DNA of 35,683 nt from Saccharomonospora iraqiensis subsp. paurometabolica YIM 90007 (GCF_000231035.2 NZ_KI912213.1:199569-235251), one strand, 5' to 3'; numbered from the stretch's first letter, positions 25,090 to 33,643 are shown. The notes: generated by a model from the letters alone, not told the origin. Made by a program: numbers and translations.

Positions 25090-26393
25090 GATTCCTCGCC
25101 TTCCACCCGCATCACACTGACCACTTCCCGGACGACATCGAGCTTGCTGATCTCGTCGACCGTGGCCCGCAGGGCCGCGTCCGGGGCGGAGTGGGTCACC
25201 ACGACCAGGCTCGCGGTCGAGTGCTTGTCGCGCTGCCGCACCGCCGCGATGCTCACGTCGTGCACCGAGAAGACCTGGGCGATCTGCGCCAGCACACCCG
25301 GCCGGTCCGCGACGTCCAGGCTGATGTGGTACCGCGTCGGGGTCCGCCCCATCGGACGCACCGGCAGCGCCGCGTGGGCGGACTCCCGAGGACCACGGCC
25401 ACCCGCGACCCGGTTCCGGGCGGCGGACACGAGGTCACCGAGCACGGCGCTGGCCGTCGGCGCACCCCCCGCACCCTGACCGTAGAACATCAGCTCGCCC
25501 GCGGCCGCCGCCTCCACGTAGACGGCGTTCATCGCCCCGCCGACGCCCGCCAGCTGATGTCCCCGCGGGATCATCACCGGGTGCACCCGGGCCGAGACCG
25601 ACTCGGAGCCGTCCTCGTTCTCCACCCGCTCACAGATCGAGAGCAGCTTGACCGTCCGGCCCAGCCGCCGCGCCGCGGCGATGTCCGACGAGTTGATCCC
25701 CGAGATGCCCTCACGGTGCACGTCGGCGGCCGTGACCCGGGTGTGGAAGGCCAGCGACGCCAGGATCGCGGCCTTGGACGCGGCGTCGTACCCGTCGACG
25801 TCCGCGCTCGGGTCCGCCTCGGCGTAGCCGAGCCGGGTCGCCTCGTCCAGCGTCTCGCCGTAACTGGCCCCCGTGGAGTCCATGGCGGACAGGATGAAGT
25901 TGGTCGTCCCGTTCACGATGCCCATCACGCGGGTGATCCGGTCCCCCGCCAGGGACTCCCGCAGCGGACGCAGCAACGGGATGGCACCGGCCACCGCGGC
26001 CTCGTAGTAGAGATCCGCCCCGGACTCGTTCGCCGCGGCGGAGAGTTCCGCACCGTACTCGGCCAGCAGCGCCTTGTTGCCGGTCACCACGGACTTCCCC
26101 TTGCGCAGCGCCGTCAGCAGCCACCCGCGCACCGGCTCGATCCCGCCGATCAGTTCGACCACGAGGTCCACATCGGACTCCACGAGCGCGCCCGCGTCCG
26201 AGGTCAGCAGGTGCTGCGGCAGTTCCGGATGCTTGTCCGGGCGGCGCACCGCGATACCGGCCAGCTCGACGGGGGCACCGATCCGCGCCGCGAGCTCGTC
26301 GGCGTGCTCGAGCAGGGTCCGCGTCACCTCACCGCCGACCGTGCCGCAGCCCAGCAGCGCGACCTTCACGGGCGCCTCGCGATCGTCGCTCAC
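25086..26393 (-). CDS. hom: Homoserine dehydrogenase with ACT domain
   Basis: Reduces aspartate semialdehyde to homoserine with NAD(P)H, the branch point to Thr and Met. It has 435 residues. The Rossmann loop [11 protein letters not shown] is at 13-23, GNKALLA at 106-112, and the catalytic region [20 protein letters not shown] (189-208) with Asp and Lys207. The C-terminal ACT domain begins [20 protein letters not shown], expected to give feedback inhibition by threonine. GTG overlaps the lysA stop by 4 nt, and its own stop overlaps thrC. Naming as hom or thrA varies between genomes. Confidence 0.97.
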   Translation of the reverse strand: MSDDREAPVKVALLGCGTVGGEVTRTLLEHADELAARIGAPVELAGIAVRRPDKHPELPQHLLTSDAGALVESDVDLVVELIGGIEPVRGWLLTALRKGKSVVTGNKALLAEYGAELSAAANESGADLYYEAAVAGAIPLLRPLRESLAGDRITRVMGIVNGTTNFILSAMDSTGASYGETLDEATRLGYAEADPSADVDGYDAASKAAILASLAFHTRVTAADVHREGISGINSSDIAAARRLGRTVKLLSICERVENEDGSESVSARVHPVMIPRGHQLAGVGGAMNAVYVEAAAAGELMFYGQGAGGAPTASAVLGDLVSAARNRVAGGRGPRESAHAALPVRPMGRTPTRYHISLDVADRPGVLAQIAQVFSVHDVSIAAVRQRDKHSTASLVVVTHSAPDAALRATVDEISKLDVVREVVSVMRVEGEES

Positions 26394-27829
26394 GACACCT
26401 CCAGTCGAAGCATGTCCTCGTTCGTCTCCCGCCTCAGCAGCAGCCGGTGGTTGCCGTTGCGCACCGCGACCACCGGGGGGCGTGGCTGCCGGTTGTAGTT
26501 GCTCGCCATCGAGTAGCAGTACGCACCGGTGGCCGCCACCGCGACGAGATCGCCGGGGGCCAGGGTGTCCGGTAGCCAGCAGTCACGGACGACGATGTCA
26601 CCGGACTCACAGTGTTTTCCCACCACGCGGGACAGCGCGGCGGCGACGGTGCCCGGCCGCCCCTCGTCACTGGACCGGGAGACGAGCCGGCAGTCGTAGG
26701 CCGCGTCGTAGAGCGCGGTCCGGATGTTGTCGCTCATCCCGCCGTCGACGCTGACGAACCGGCGCACCGCCTCGTCGCCGAGCGCGACGTCCTTGATCGT
26801 GCCCACCTCGTACAGCGTCACGGTGCCCGGACCGGCGATCGCCCGGCCCGGCTCCCCGGCGATCCTCGGCACCGGCAGGTCGGCGAAGGCGCACTCCTTG
26901 TGCACGATCTCCCGGATCTGGGTGACCATCTGCGCGGGCGGCGGCGGGTTGTCCCGGTCGGTGTAGGCGATCCCGAACCCGCCCCCGAGGTCGACGAGGT
27001 TGAGCTGGTCCAGCAGCTCCGGGCCGTGTTCCTTGCGCAGGTCCGCCAGCAGGCCGACCACCCGCCGTGCGGCGACCTCGAACCCGTCGGTGTCGAAGAT
27101 CTGCGAGCCGATGTGGCTGTGCAGGCCGGTCAACCGCAGCGACGACGTGTTCAGCACCCGGCGCACCGCCTCGTGCGCCTCACCCGTGGCGAGCGAGAAG
27201 CCGAACTTCTGGTCCTCGTGCGCGGTGGCGATGAACTCGTGGGTGTGTGCCTCGACACCGACGGTGACCCGCACGAGCACCGACTGGGTCACCCCGTGCC
27301 GTTCCGCGATGTCGGCGAGCCGGGCGATCTCGTGGTACGAGTCCAGCACCACCGTGCCGACCCCGGCCGCGACCGCGGCGTCCAGCTCGGCGCTCGACTT
27401 GTTGTTGCCGTGGAAGGTGATGCGTTCCGGCGGGAACTCGGCGCGCTCCGCGATCGCCAGCTCGCCGCCGCTGCACACGTCCAGGCTCAGCCCCTGGGCC
27501 GCCACCCACCGGGCGATCTCGGTGGACAGGAACGCCTTGCCCGCGTAGTGGACGAGGGCGGGGTCATCGAACGCCTCGGCGTACTCGGCGCAACGCGACT
27601 TGAAGTCGGCCTCGTCGATGACGAACAACGGCGTGCCGTAGATGCGGGCGAGCTCGCGGACGTCCACGCCCGCGATCCGCACGACACCGTCGGGCGCGCG
27701 GTAGGTGTTGCGTGGCCAGACCTTCGGATAGAGCCGGTCCAGTTCCTCCGGTGTGGACGGCGGGAACCCGGCCTGGTCCACGTGCGGGTGGACCTCCGCG
27801 TGCCGGGGCCCCGCGGGGTGTGCGCACAT
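26390..27829 (-). CDS. lysA: Diaminopimelate decarboxylase
   Basis: PLP enzyme making L-lysine from meso-diaminopimelate. It has 479 residues. The N-terminal leader to about 45 is typical of actinobacterial LysA. K98 in [10 protein letters not shown] binds PLP, and [24 protein letters not shown] and [11 protein letters not shown] follow, then [12 protein letters not shown] with the catalytic Cys and [17 protein letters not shown] lies 8 nt before the ATG. A perfect 11-bp GC hairpin stands about 15 nt before that site. argS-lysA form an operon in Corynebacterium glutamicum controlled by arginine and lysine; the same order is seen here with a 126-nt spacer. Confidence 0.98.
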   Translation of the reverse strand: MCAHPAGPRHAEVHPHVDQAGFPPSTPEELDRLYPKVWPRNTYRAPDGVVRIAGVDVRELARIYGTPLFVIDEADFKSRCAEYAEAFDDPALVHYAGKAFLSTEIARWVAAQGLSLDVCSGGELAIAERAEFPPERITFHGNNKSSAELDAAVAAGVGTVVLDSYHEIARLADIAERHGVTQSVLVRVTVGVEAHTHEFIATAHEDQKFGFSLATGEAHEAVRRVLNTSSLRLTGLHSHIGSQIFDTDGFEVAARRVVGLLADLRKEHGPELLDQLNLVDLGGGFGIAYTDRDNPPPPAQMVTQIREIVHKECAFADLPVPRIAGEPGRAIAGPGTVTLYEVGTIKDVALGDEAVRRFVSVDGGMSDNIRTALYDAAYDCRLVSRSSDEGRPGTVAAALSRVVGKHCESGDIVVRDCWLPDTLAPGDLVAVAATGAYCYSMASNYNRQPRPPVVAVRNGNHRLLLRRETNEDMLRLEVS

Positions 27830-27853
27830 TGCTAGTTCCTTCTACGGCGAACA

Positions 27854-27879
27854 CGCGCGGCGCGCGCACGCGCCGCGCG
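27854..27879 (-). promoter_or_regulatory. Perfect 11-bp hairpin upstream of lysA
   Basis: CGCGCGGCGCG (27854-27864) pairs with CGCGCCGCGCG (27869-27879) over a CGCA tetraloop. It sits between argS and lysA, just before the lysA ribosome site. A TAGCAT at 27880-27885 directly upstream could be a -10 box whose start would fall inside the hairpin, making hairpin and internal promoter alternatives. Confidence 0.55.
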
Positions 27880-27924
27880 ATGCTACGGACTCGGCCACGG
27901 TGTCGACGCTACGCCGCCGTGCCC

Positions 27925-27938
27925 GCCCGGTACCGGGC
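27925..27938 (-). terminator. 14-bp perfect palindrome after argS
   Basis: GCCCGGTACCGGGC is self-complementary and lies 17 nt after the argS stop. As RNA it can form a short GC stem. It may act as a weak terminator or a protein-binding site. No U-tract. Confidence 0.35.
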
Positions 27939-27955
27939 CTCGCCCCGGCCGTCGG

Positions 27956-29611
27956 CTACATCCGCTCCGGTGCGGACACGCCGAGCAGTCCGAGGCCGTT
28001 GGCCAGGACCTGGCGTGCGGCCTCACACAGGGCGAGACGGGCGTCGGTGAGCGGGGTCGGCTCCTCGTCGCCCTGGGGCAGCACCCGTGCCACGTCGTAG
28101 AACTTGTGGTACGCCGACGCGAGCGATTCCAGGTACCGGGCGACACGGTGCGGTTCGCGCAACTCGGCCGCCTTGGTCAATACGTCGGGGAATTCCCCGA
28201 TCGTGCGAATCAGGTCCCCTTCTCTGGGGTGGGTCAGCAGCCCGACATCGGCGTCGGGCCGCCGGGCGAGGCCCAGCTCGGCGGCGTTGCGCTGCAACGA
28301 GGCCAGCCGGGCGTGCGCGTACTGCACGTAGAACACGGGGTTCTCGTTGGTGTGCCTGCGCAGGAGGTCGAGATCGACGTCGATCGTCGAGTCGACGGAG
28401 TAACGGGCCAGCTCGTAGCGGGCGGCGTCCACGCCGACGGCCTCGACGAGATCCTCCAGGGTCACGACGGTACCCGCGCGCTTGCTCATCCGCACCGGCT
28501 CGCCCCCGCTGACGAGGTTGACCATCTGCCCGATCATCACCTCGACGGTGTCCGGACTGTGCCCCATCGCGGCGGCGGCCGCCTTGAGCCGGGCGATGTA
28601 GCCGTGGTGGTCCGCCCCGAGCATGTAGAGGCAGAGGTCGAAGCCCCGGTTGATCTTGTCCCGGAGGTAGGCCAGGTCCCCGGCGATGTAGGCCGGGTCA
28701 CCGTCGGACTTGATGACCACACGGTCCTTGTCGTCCCCGTGCTCGGTGGAGCGCAGCCACCACGCCTCGTCGGCGAAGTACAGGCTGCCCGCCCGCTTCA
28801 GCTCCTCGACCACGTCGCTCACCGCACCGGAGGAGTGCAGCGAGTCCTCGTGGAAGAACACGTCGAAATCCGTGCCGAACTCGTGCAGGCTGCGCTTGAT
28901 CTCGTCGAACATCAGGCCGACGCCGAGCCTGCGGAAGACCTCGTCCCGCTCGACGGCGGGCAGGGAAAGCACGTCCGGCTCCTTGCGCACGACCTCGGCG
29001 GCGATGTCGTGGACGTAGGCACCCGCGTACCCGTCGTCGGGGGCGTCCTCGCCGCGGGCCGCGGCGGTCAGTGACCGCACGAACCGGTCGATCTGCGCAC
29101 CGGCGTCGTTGAAGTAGTACTCGCGGGTGACCTCGGCGCCCTGCGCGGTCAGCACCCGACCGAGCGCGTCCCCCACCGCGGCCCACCGGGTGCCGCCGAG
29201 GTGGATCGGGCCGGTGGGATTGGCGGAGACGAACTCCAGGTTGATGCGGTGCCCGGCCAGCGCCGTGCCGTGGCCGTACGCGGCCCCCGCCCGGAGCACG
29301 CGACGCACGATCTCCCCCTGGGCGTCCGCGGCCAGCCGCAGATTGAGGAAGCCCGGACCGGCCACCTCGGCGGACTCCACCCCGTCTGTGTCCGAGATCA
29401 CATCCGCGAGCGCCTCGGCCAGTTCACGCGGCGCCAGTCCGACCTTCTTGGCCACCTGCAGGGCCAGGTTCGTGGCGTAGTCCCCGTGCTCGGGGTTGCG
29501 TGGTCGCTCGACCGTGACACGCTCGGGCAGGACGTTGTGGTCGAGGCCACGGTCGGCCAGGACACGCACGGCGGACGAACGGACGAGGTCGGCGAGAGCG
29601 GCAGGGGTCAC
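27956..29611 (-). CDS. argS: Arginyl-tRNA synthetase
   Basis: Class I synthetase charging tRNA-Arg. It has 551 residues from GTG at 29611 ([20 protein letters not shown]). The HIGH-type motif is HLGG (137-140) in [20 protein letters not shown], and the KMSK-type motif is MSKRAGT in [15 protein letters not shown]. The C-terminal anticodon-binding helices include [12 protein letters not shown]. There is no Shine-Dalgarno: TACACT ends 6 nt before the GTG, so a leaderless mRNA is predicted. It is divergent from the DUF3105 gene. The tRNA-Arg(CCG) gene 3 kb away is one of its substrates. Confidence 0.98.
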   Translation of the reverse strand: MTPAALADLVRSSAVRVLADRGLDHNVLPERVTVERPRNPEHGDYATNLALQVAKKVGLAPRELAEALADVISDTDGVESAEVAGPGFLNLRLAADAQGEIVRRVLRAGAAYGHGTALAGHRINLEFVSANPTGPIHLGGTRWAAVGDALGRVLTAQGAEVTREYYFNDAGAQIDRFVRSLTAAARGEDAPDDGYAGAYVHDIAAEVVRKEPDVLSLPAVERDEVFRRLGVGLMFDEIKRSLHEFGTDFDVFFHEDSLHSSGAVSDVVEELKRAGSLYFADEAWWLRSTEHGDDKDRVVIKSDGDPAYIAGDLAYLRDKINRGFDLCLYMLGADHHGYIARLKAAAAAMGHSPDTVEVMIGQMVNLVSGGEPVRMSKRAGTVVTLEDLVEAVGVDAARYELARYSVDSTIDVDLDLLRRHTNENPVFYVQYAHARLASLQRNAAELGLARRPDADVGLLTHPREGDLIRTIGEFPDVLTKAAELREPHRVARYLESLASAYHKFYDVARVLPQGDEEPTPLTDARLALCEAARQVLANGLGLLGVSAPERM

Positions 29612-29617
29612 CAGGCG

Positions 29618-29623
29618 AGTGTA
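29618..29623 (-). promoter_or_regulatory. -10 box for leaderless argS
   Basis: TACACT on the minus strand ends 6 nt before the argS GTG, with no ribosome site between. Confidence 0.55.
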
Positions 29624-29668
29624 AGTCCGTCGGCCGCGTCCGATGACACCGACCGTCGGGAGCATCAC

Positions 29669-29674
29669 TACACT
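29669..29674 (+). promoter_or_regulatory. -10 box for the DUF3105-DUF305 operon
   Basis: TACACT on the plus strand, start expected near 29681. GACACC at 29645-29650 is a possible -35 with an 18-nt spacer. It is identical in hexamer to the divergent argS box 46 bp away. Confidence 0.45.
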
Positions 29675-29733
29675 GCACGGGCGGGGACGACGTCGCGGTG
29701 CGCGACGGCAGCCGAACGGAGACGACAGGAGCC

Positions 29734-30564
29734 ATGGCCAGCGGTAGCAGGAAGAAGGGCGCTCCGAAGAGCGCTGTCTCGGCGGCCCGGGGATCGGTGG
29801 CGGCCAAGAAGCAGGTCCCGTGGGGCACGATCAGCGCGGTGGCGGCCATCGTCCTGCTGGCCGCCACGGTGTTCGGCTACTACTACGTGGCCTCCGGGGA
29901 CCAGCGGGCCCAGCGGGAACGCGAGGACGCGGCCGAGGCGTCGTTCGCGCCGACGGACGACAACCCGGACCCCTCCACCGACATCGAGGGTGTGGTCACC
30001 GAGCAGTACGAGGCCGGCGCGCACGTGCTGCCGACCGAACGGGTCGCCTACGACAAGACTCCCCCGTTCGGCGGCCCGCACGACGGTGTCTGGGCGGCCT
30101 GCATCGGCACCGTCTACGAGCAGGGTGTGCGGACCGAGAACATGGTGCACTCGCTCGAGCACGGCGCCGTCTGGATCGCCTACAACCCGGAGAAGGTCAC
30201 CGGCGAGGACCTGGAGACACTCAAGCTGCGGGTGGAGGGCAAGCCCTACACCATGATGTCGCCCTACCCCGGCCTGGACGCCCCGGTCTCGCTGCAGTCC
30301 TGGGGCCATCAGCTGCAGGTCGACAGCGTCACCGACGAGCGCATCGACCAGTTCATCGCCGCACTGCGCCGCAATCCGAACACCTACCCCGAGGTGGGCG
30401 CCTCCTGCGACGCGCTCGGGCCCGGCCAGTTCGACCCGGACAACCCGCCGCCGTTCAACGCGGAGCCGCCGGGGCCGGACGCCAGGCCGATGGACTACGA
30501 CGGCTCGGACGCCGCCCGCCAGATGGGCACCGGGCAGCAGCCCGGCGGGACCACGGAAGGCTGA
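29734..30564 (+). CDS. DUF3105 membrane-anchored extracytoplasmic protein
   Basis: A 276-residue protein of unknown function. A basic N-terminus ([20 protein letters not shown]) precedes one membrane helix (32-53, [20 protein letters not shown]), so the rest should face outside. The DUF3105 domain shows a pattern of possible metal or redox residues: His96, His116 in [11 protein letters not shown], Cys123, the invariant-looking HSLEHG (139-144), MM at 174-175, His192 and Cys225. The C-terminal 50 residues are Pro/Gly-rich and probably unstructured. ATG at 29734 follows AGGAG closely; a GTG at 29698 is an alternative. It is 3 nt from the DUF305 gene, hence an operon. A metal or copper link is inference from residues and neighbours. 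Confidence 0.85.
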   Translation: MASGSRKKGAPKSAVSAARGSVAAKKQVPWGTISAVAAIVLLAATVFGYYYVASGDQRAQREREDAAEASFAPTDDNPDPSTDIEGVVTEQYEAGAHVLPTERVAYDKTPPFGGPHDGVWAACIGTVYEQGVRTENMVHSLEHGAVWIAYNPEKVTGEDLETLKLRVEGKPYTMMSPYPGLDAPVSLQSWGHQLQVDSVTDERIDQFIAALRRNPNTYPEVGASCDALGPGQFDPDNPPPFNAEPPGPDARPMDYDGSDAARQMGTGQQPGGTTEG

Positions 30565-30567
30565 CCG

Positions 30568-31455
30568 GTGACCGGGCAGGAGGAACCGGACGACACCCGG
30601 GACGGCAGCGGGACGGAGTCGGACGAGGCGGCGCACCCGGAGCCGGAGGCGGCGCACCCGGAGCCGGCGACAGCGCATCCGGAAACGGCGGAGTCCGAAG
30701 ATGCCGGGGCGGCACGTACCGGGGTGTCAGGGGCGCCGACCTGGTCGCGCGTGGTGATCGCCGGGGCGCTGGCGGTCGCCCTCCTGCTGGTCGGCGCGAC
30801 CGGCGGGATGTTGCTCGCCGAGAACCGGGACGGGGCCGACACGGCGGCGTCCGGCACGGCGGGGGCCGACCCTGTCTCGGTGGGCTTCTCCCAGGACATG
30901 GCGGCGCACCACGTCCAGGCGGTGACGATGTCGAACTGGCTCCGCGACCGCAGTGACGACCGGGCCGTCCGCCAGCTCGCGTTCGACATCGGCAGCACCC
31001 AGCAGGAGCAGATCGGCCGGATGAAGGGCTGGCTCATGTTGTGGGGCGAACCGGAGCAGGCCGTCGGCGCACCGATGACGTGGATGTCCGGCCACGGTGA
31101 CGGTGCCCACGGCGACGGTGCTCAGGGCGAGGCCGGCACGCACGGCGACGACGCCCACGCGGACGGGCACGCGCCGAGGTCCGCAGGCGATCCCCTGATG
31201 CCGGGGATGGCGACCGAGGACGAGCTGGCCCGGATGCGGTCGTTGTCCGGCGAGGAGCTGGACGTCTACTTCCTGCAGCTGATGCTGCGGCACCATCAGG
31301 GCGGCGTCGACATGGCGCGGTACGCCGTCGAGCACTCCGAGGTGCGGGCGGTGCGCATGCTCGCGCAGAGCATGCTCGACGTGCAGGGCGCCGAGGTGGA
31401 CCTCATGCGCACGATGCTGGCCGAGCGCGACGCCGAACCGCTGCCGTTCCCCTGA
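30568..31455 (+). CDS. DUF305 membrane-anchored protein with His-rich linker
   Basis: A 295-residue protein. The N-terminal cytosolic part is acidic with repeats of AAHPEPE/TAHPET. One membrane helix (61-84) follows, then a DUF305 helical bundle placed outside. Both characteristic motifs are present: FSQDMAAHHVQAVTMS (107-122) and YFLQLMLRHHQGGVDMARYA (234-253), with paired histidines. Between them a linker (175-202) carries five His among Gly/Asp/Ala, resembling a metal-collecting segment. DUF305 members such as cyanobacterial CopM bind copper. The GTG start has GGAAGG 7 nt upstream, inside the end of the DUF3105 gene. It converges on a CDF exporter. Confidence 0.88.
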   Translation: MTGQEEPDDTRDGSGTESDEAAHPEPEAAHPEPATAHPETAESEDAGAARTGVSGAPTWSRVVIAGALAVALLLVGATGGMLLAENRDGADTAASGTAGADPVSVGFSQDMAAHHVQAVTMSNWLRDRSDDRAVRQLAFDIGSTQQEQIGRMKGWLMLWGEPEQAVGAPMTWMSGHGDGAHGDGAQGEAGTHGDDAHADGHAPRSAGDPLMPGMATEDELARMRSLSGEELDVYFLQLMLRHHQGGVDMARYAVEHSEVRAVRMLAQSMLDVQGAEVDLMRTMLAERDAEPLPFP

Positions 31456-31516
31456 CGGCCGCGCCGTTACCCGGGCCCGACGACCACGCTGCCGGTGCCG
31501 GTCGCCGCGCGCCCGG

Positions 31517-32437
31517 TCACCAGGACAGCTGGGCACAGCGTTCGGCCGACTCGCGGGGCTCCACCTGCAGCGTCGCGTGCTCGATCGCGTAGCGCGCGGA
31601 CAGCACCTGCTGGGCCTGCCGCAGCACCGGCTCCGTCTCGGTGCCGGGGCCGACCGTGAGGTGGGCCGAGGCGACCTCCATCCCCGAGGTGAGCGTCCAC
31701 ACGTGCAGGTCGTGCACGTCCTCCACACCGGGCAGTGCGTGCAGTGCGGTGTTCAGTCCGGCGACGTCGATACCGCGCGGCGCGTGCTGGAAGAGGATCC
31801 GCAACGCACGCCGGGCCAGCACCGCCGTCCTCGGGAGCACGAACAGCCCGATCGCCACGCCCGCGATCGGGTCGGCGTAGCGCCACCCGGTGAGCAGGGT
31901 GATCGCCCCGCTCGCCAGCACGGCCAGCGACCCGATCAGGTCGGCCAGCACCTCCAGATAGGCACCGCGGACGTTGAGGCTCTCCTCCGCCCCTCTGCGC
32001 AACAGCAGGAACGCCACCACATTGGCGACCAGCCCCCCGGCCGCGGCGAGCAGCACGGGCAGCCCCGGCACCTCGGGGGGATCGACGACCCGGGAGACGG
32101 CCTCGTAGAGGACGTACCCGGCGACGCCGAACAGCAGCACCGCGTTCACCAGCGCGGCGAACACCTCACCCCGGTAGAGGCCGAAGGTGCGGGTGAACGT
32201 CGGCCCGCTCCGTCCGGCGAGGACGACCGCGGCCAGCGCCATCCCCACACCGAGGACGTCGGTGAACATGTGCGCGGCGTCGGACAGCAGCGCCAGCGAG
32301 GACGTCGCCAACCCCACCGCGAGTTCGACGACCAGGAACACGACACCGACGGCGAGTGCCCCGGCCAGGTTCCGCACGTACTTGCCGGACGCGCTGTCGG
32401 ACCGCGGGACCGCGACATGGTCGTGGCCGTGCCCCAT
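31517..32437 (-). CDS. Cation diffusion facilitator family metal exporter (CzcD/ZnT-like)
   Basis: Six-helix inner-membrane antiporter of 306 residues exporting a divalent metal such as zinc or cobalt. The N-terminus MGHGHDH is His-rich. Helix 2 holds the HxxxD site (LLSDAAHMFTD, His56 and Asp60). In helix 5, zinc-type members have HxxxD, but here the motif is ExxxD (AYLEVLADLIGS, Glu162 and Asp166), which may alter metal preference. The cytosolic domain ends with VHDLHVWTLTSGMEVASAHL and the EHATLQVE strand, typical of the family. GGAAGGAGG lies 8 nt before the ATG. Its promoter contains two adjacent palindromes, suggesting metal-responsive control. It converges with the DUF305 gene. Confidence 0.93.
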   Translation of the reverse strand: MGHGHDHVAVPRSDSASGKYVRNLAGALAVGVVFLVVELAVGLATSSLALLSDAAHMFTDVLGVGMALAAVVLAGRSGPTFTRTFGLYRGEVFAALVNAVLLFGVAGYVLYEAVSRVVDPPEVPGLPVLLAAAGGLVANVVAFLLLRRGAEESLNVRGAYLEVLADLIGSLAVLASGAITLLTGWRYADPIAGVAIGLFVLPRTAVLARRALRILFQHAPRGIDVAGLNTALHALPGVEDVHDLHVWTLTSGMEVASAHLTVGPGTETEPVLRQAQQVLSARYAIEHATLQVEPRESAERCAQLSW

Positions 32438-32469
32438 GCCCGTGCCTCCTTCCCTCGTCCCGTCGCGAA

Positions 32470-32498
32470 CTTATAGCGACATGCGCATGATTGCAATG
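32470..32498 (-). promoter_or_regulatory. CDF promoter with overlapping palindromes (putative metal operator)
   Basis: TATAAG (32470-32475, minus strand) is a good -10. CATTGC or TTGCAA near 32491-32498 is a weak -35. The spacer holds a perfect 10-bp palindrome CATGCGCATG (32480-32489) directly followed by a perfect 8-bp palindrome ATTGCAAT (32490-32497). A repressor bound here would block RNA polymerase. The local AT content is much higher than the surroundings. An ArsR/SmtB- or MerR-type regulator is plausible but none is encoded nearby. Confidence 0.5.
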
Positions 32499-32565
32499 CT
32501 TTGCGGGGTGAGGTGAGGCTCCCCTGACTCACGACACGCGCCCACCGTACGACCTACTTCCCGTG

Positions 32566-32613
32566 GGCACCGCCCGGTAAACGCAGCGCACCCGGTCGGA
32601 CGCGCTGGGTGCC
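32566..32613. other. Nested inverted repeats between the CDF gene and tRNA-Arg
   Basis: GGCACC (32566-32571) can pair with GGTGCC (32608-32613), and CAGCGC (32584-32589) with GCGCTG (32602-32607). The right arm is continuous over 12 nt while the left arm is split by a 12-nt loop. No gene is visible in 32500-32729. The structure could be a small RNA or a regulatory element upstream of the tRNA; function unknown. Confidence 0.35.
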
Positions 32614-32702
32614 GTCCCGGTGGAACAGCGAATACGTGGACCACGCGTCCGCAGGCGGGCCCGGATCGACCCCCGCCCGCACCCCCCGGCCGGGCCGTGC
32701 GG

Positions 32703-32708
32703 TACGCT
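32703..32708 (+). promoter_or_regulatory. Possible -10 box for tRNA-Arg
   Basis: TACGCT, 21 nt before the mature tRNA 5' end. No recognisable -35. Confidence 0.3.
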
Positions 32709-32729
32709 TCTCGTGTCGCACGGCGATGG

Positions 32730-32802
32730 GCCCTCGTAGCTCAGTGGATAGAGCACTGCCCTCCGGAGGCAGGTGTCGCAGGTTCGAATCCTGCCGAGGG
32801 CG
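32730..32802 (+). tRNA. tRNA-Arg (anticodon CCG)
   Basis: Complete 73-nt cloverleaf: acceptor GCCCTCG/CGAGGGC, D stem GCTC/GAGC, anticodon stem CTGCC/GGCAG with loop CTCCGGA (anticodon CCG, reads CGG), T stem GCAGG/CCTGC with loop TTCGAAT, discriminator G. CCA is not encoded. CGG is a major Arg codon in such GC-rich genomes. It is followed by an intrinsic terminator. Confidence 0.97.
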
Positions 32803-32824
32803 CCCAGGACCGACCATGAAAAGG

Positions 32825-32860
32825 AAGCCCTGACCAGCGGAGACGCCAGTCAGGGCTTTT
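32825..32860 (+). terminator. Rho-independent terminator of tRNA-Arg
   Basis: AAGCCCTGAC (32825-32834) pairs perfectly with GTCAGGGCTT (32849-32858) across a 14-nt loop, followed by TTTTCTCTGTT. It lies 23 nt after the tRNA. Confidence 0.92.
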
Positions 32861-32973
32861 CTCTGTTCGACCGGCCGTACCCGGTCGCATCCTTCGGCCG
32901 GCCTCCACCGGGTCGGACGGAGGAGGACGCGGCGCGATGGTGCTCGAACGCTCCGACCGCGGGCACCGGGTCG

Positions 32974-33354
32974 TCAGAGCGGATCGAGGCGGGCCTTCAG
33001 CAGGCAGAACGCATTGCCCTCGGGGTCGGCGAGAACGTGCCAGGGCTCCTCGCCGGTCTGGCCGATGTCGGCTCGCCGCGCCCCGAGCGCCAGGAGACGT
33101 TCGAGTTCGGCATCCATGTCACGGTCGGTGGGATTGAGGTCGATGTGCAGCGGCACCGTGCCCGCCGCCTGTTCGGTGCCGGGTCGGAGGATCAGAGTCG
33201 GCTGTGGTCCGCCGAAGCCCTCCCGCGGTCCGATCTCGATCGCACCGTGGTCGTCGGGGTCGAGCACGACGAAGTCCAGTACCTCGCACCAGAATCGCGC
33301 CAGCCGCTCGGGATCGTGGCAGTTGAGCACGAGCTCACTGATCCGACATGCCAT
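32974..33354 (-). CDS. VOC (glyoxalase-fold) family protein
   Basis: A 126-residue single-domain protein of the vicinal oxygen chelate superfamily. It shows the two beta-alpha-beta-beta-beta halves: ISELVLNCHDPERLARFWCE, then GPQPTLILRPGTEQAAG, LHIDLNPTDRDMDAELERLL and WHVLADPEGNAFCLL. The PEGNxFCLL ending is typical of bacterial glyoxalase-like proteins of unknown substrate. Candidate metal ligands are His/Asp/Glu in these strands, but the reaction cannot be predicted. ATG at 33354 is chosen; a GTG at 33363 is an alternative, and neither has a strong ribosome site. Confidence 0.85.
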   Translation of the reverse strand: MACRISELVLNCHDPERLARFWCEVLDFVVLDPDDHGAIEIGPREGFGGPQPTLILRPGTEQAAGTVPLHIDLNPTDRDMDAELERLLALGARRADIGQTGEEPWHVLADPEGNAFCLLKARLDPL

Positions 33355-33433
33355 GCACCGCACCCACTCTCAGCCTGGGAATCGTCGGGAGGCCCGCGTG
33401 GGATCGCGAACGTCCCGCAGCGCGACCTCGGGG

Positions 33434-33439
33434 AAGGTA
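33434..33439 (-). promoter_or_regulatory. Candidate -10 box for the VOC gene
   Basis: TACCTT on the minus strand with CGTGAC about 17 nt upstream as a possible -35, giving a leader of about 73 nt. Confidence 0.3.
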
Positions 33440-33590
33440 CCAGGGCACCGCGAGCAGTCACGAACGATTTTGATCGCGGAGACGCCCGGCCGCACATGCG
33501 GCCCGGGAGGCGGCTCACTCCACACCACCGCCGCGGATCCCGCTTTCTCCGACTCCCGGGGACCGCGGCCCCATGGCCGGGAGCGCGGTT

Positions 33591-33628
33591 GGCGCGGCAC
33601 GGCCGTCGACTCGCGGCCGTGCCGCGCC
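33591..33628. repeat. 15-bp perfect inverted repeat with repeat core in its loop
   Basis: GGCGCGGCACGGCCG (33591-33605) is perfectly complementary to CGGCCGTGCCGCGCC (33614-33628). The 8-nt loop TCGACTCG is the centre of the 21-bp repeat core found in the adjacent array and at 3.9 kb. It may terminate transcription from the carboxypeptidase gene, or the loop may be a recognition sequence. Confidence 0.8.
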
Positions 33629-33643
33629 AGTTCGCCGTCCTGG

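Larger units (their letters stand above)
33364..33643. other. Spacer between VOC and carboxypeptidase genes
   Basis: With the adjoining repeat array this makes a gene-free stretch of about 345 bp. Frames through it are short, GC-driven and pass through the repeat, so none is called. It holds the VOC promoter region, an AT-richer patch near 33460-33480, and a very stable hairpin at 33591-33628. Confidence 0.6.

Noticed and set aside
32554-32817. Minus-strand frame reading PRQDSNLRHLPPEG, looking like a small protein
   Set aside because: It is the antisense of tRNA-Arg. This translated tRNA pattern is a common false gene.
33364-33590. Possible small gene between VOC and the 21-bp array
   Set aside because: No frame has a ribosome site or plausible composition. 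Treated as spacer.
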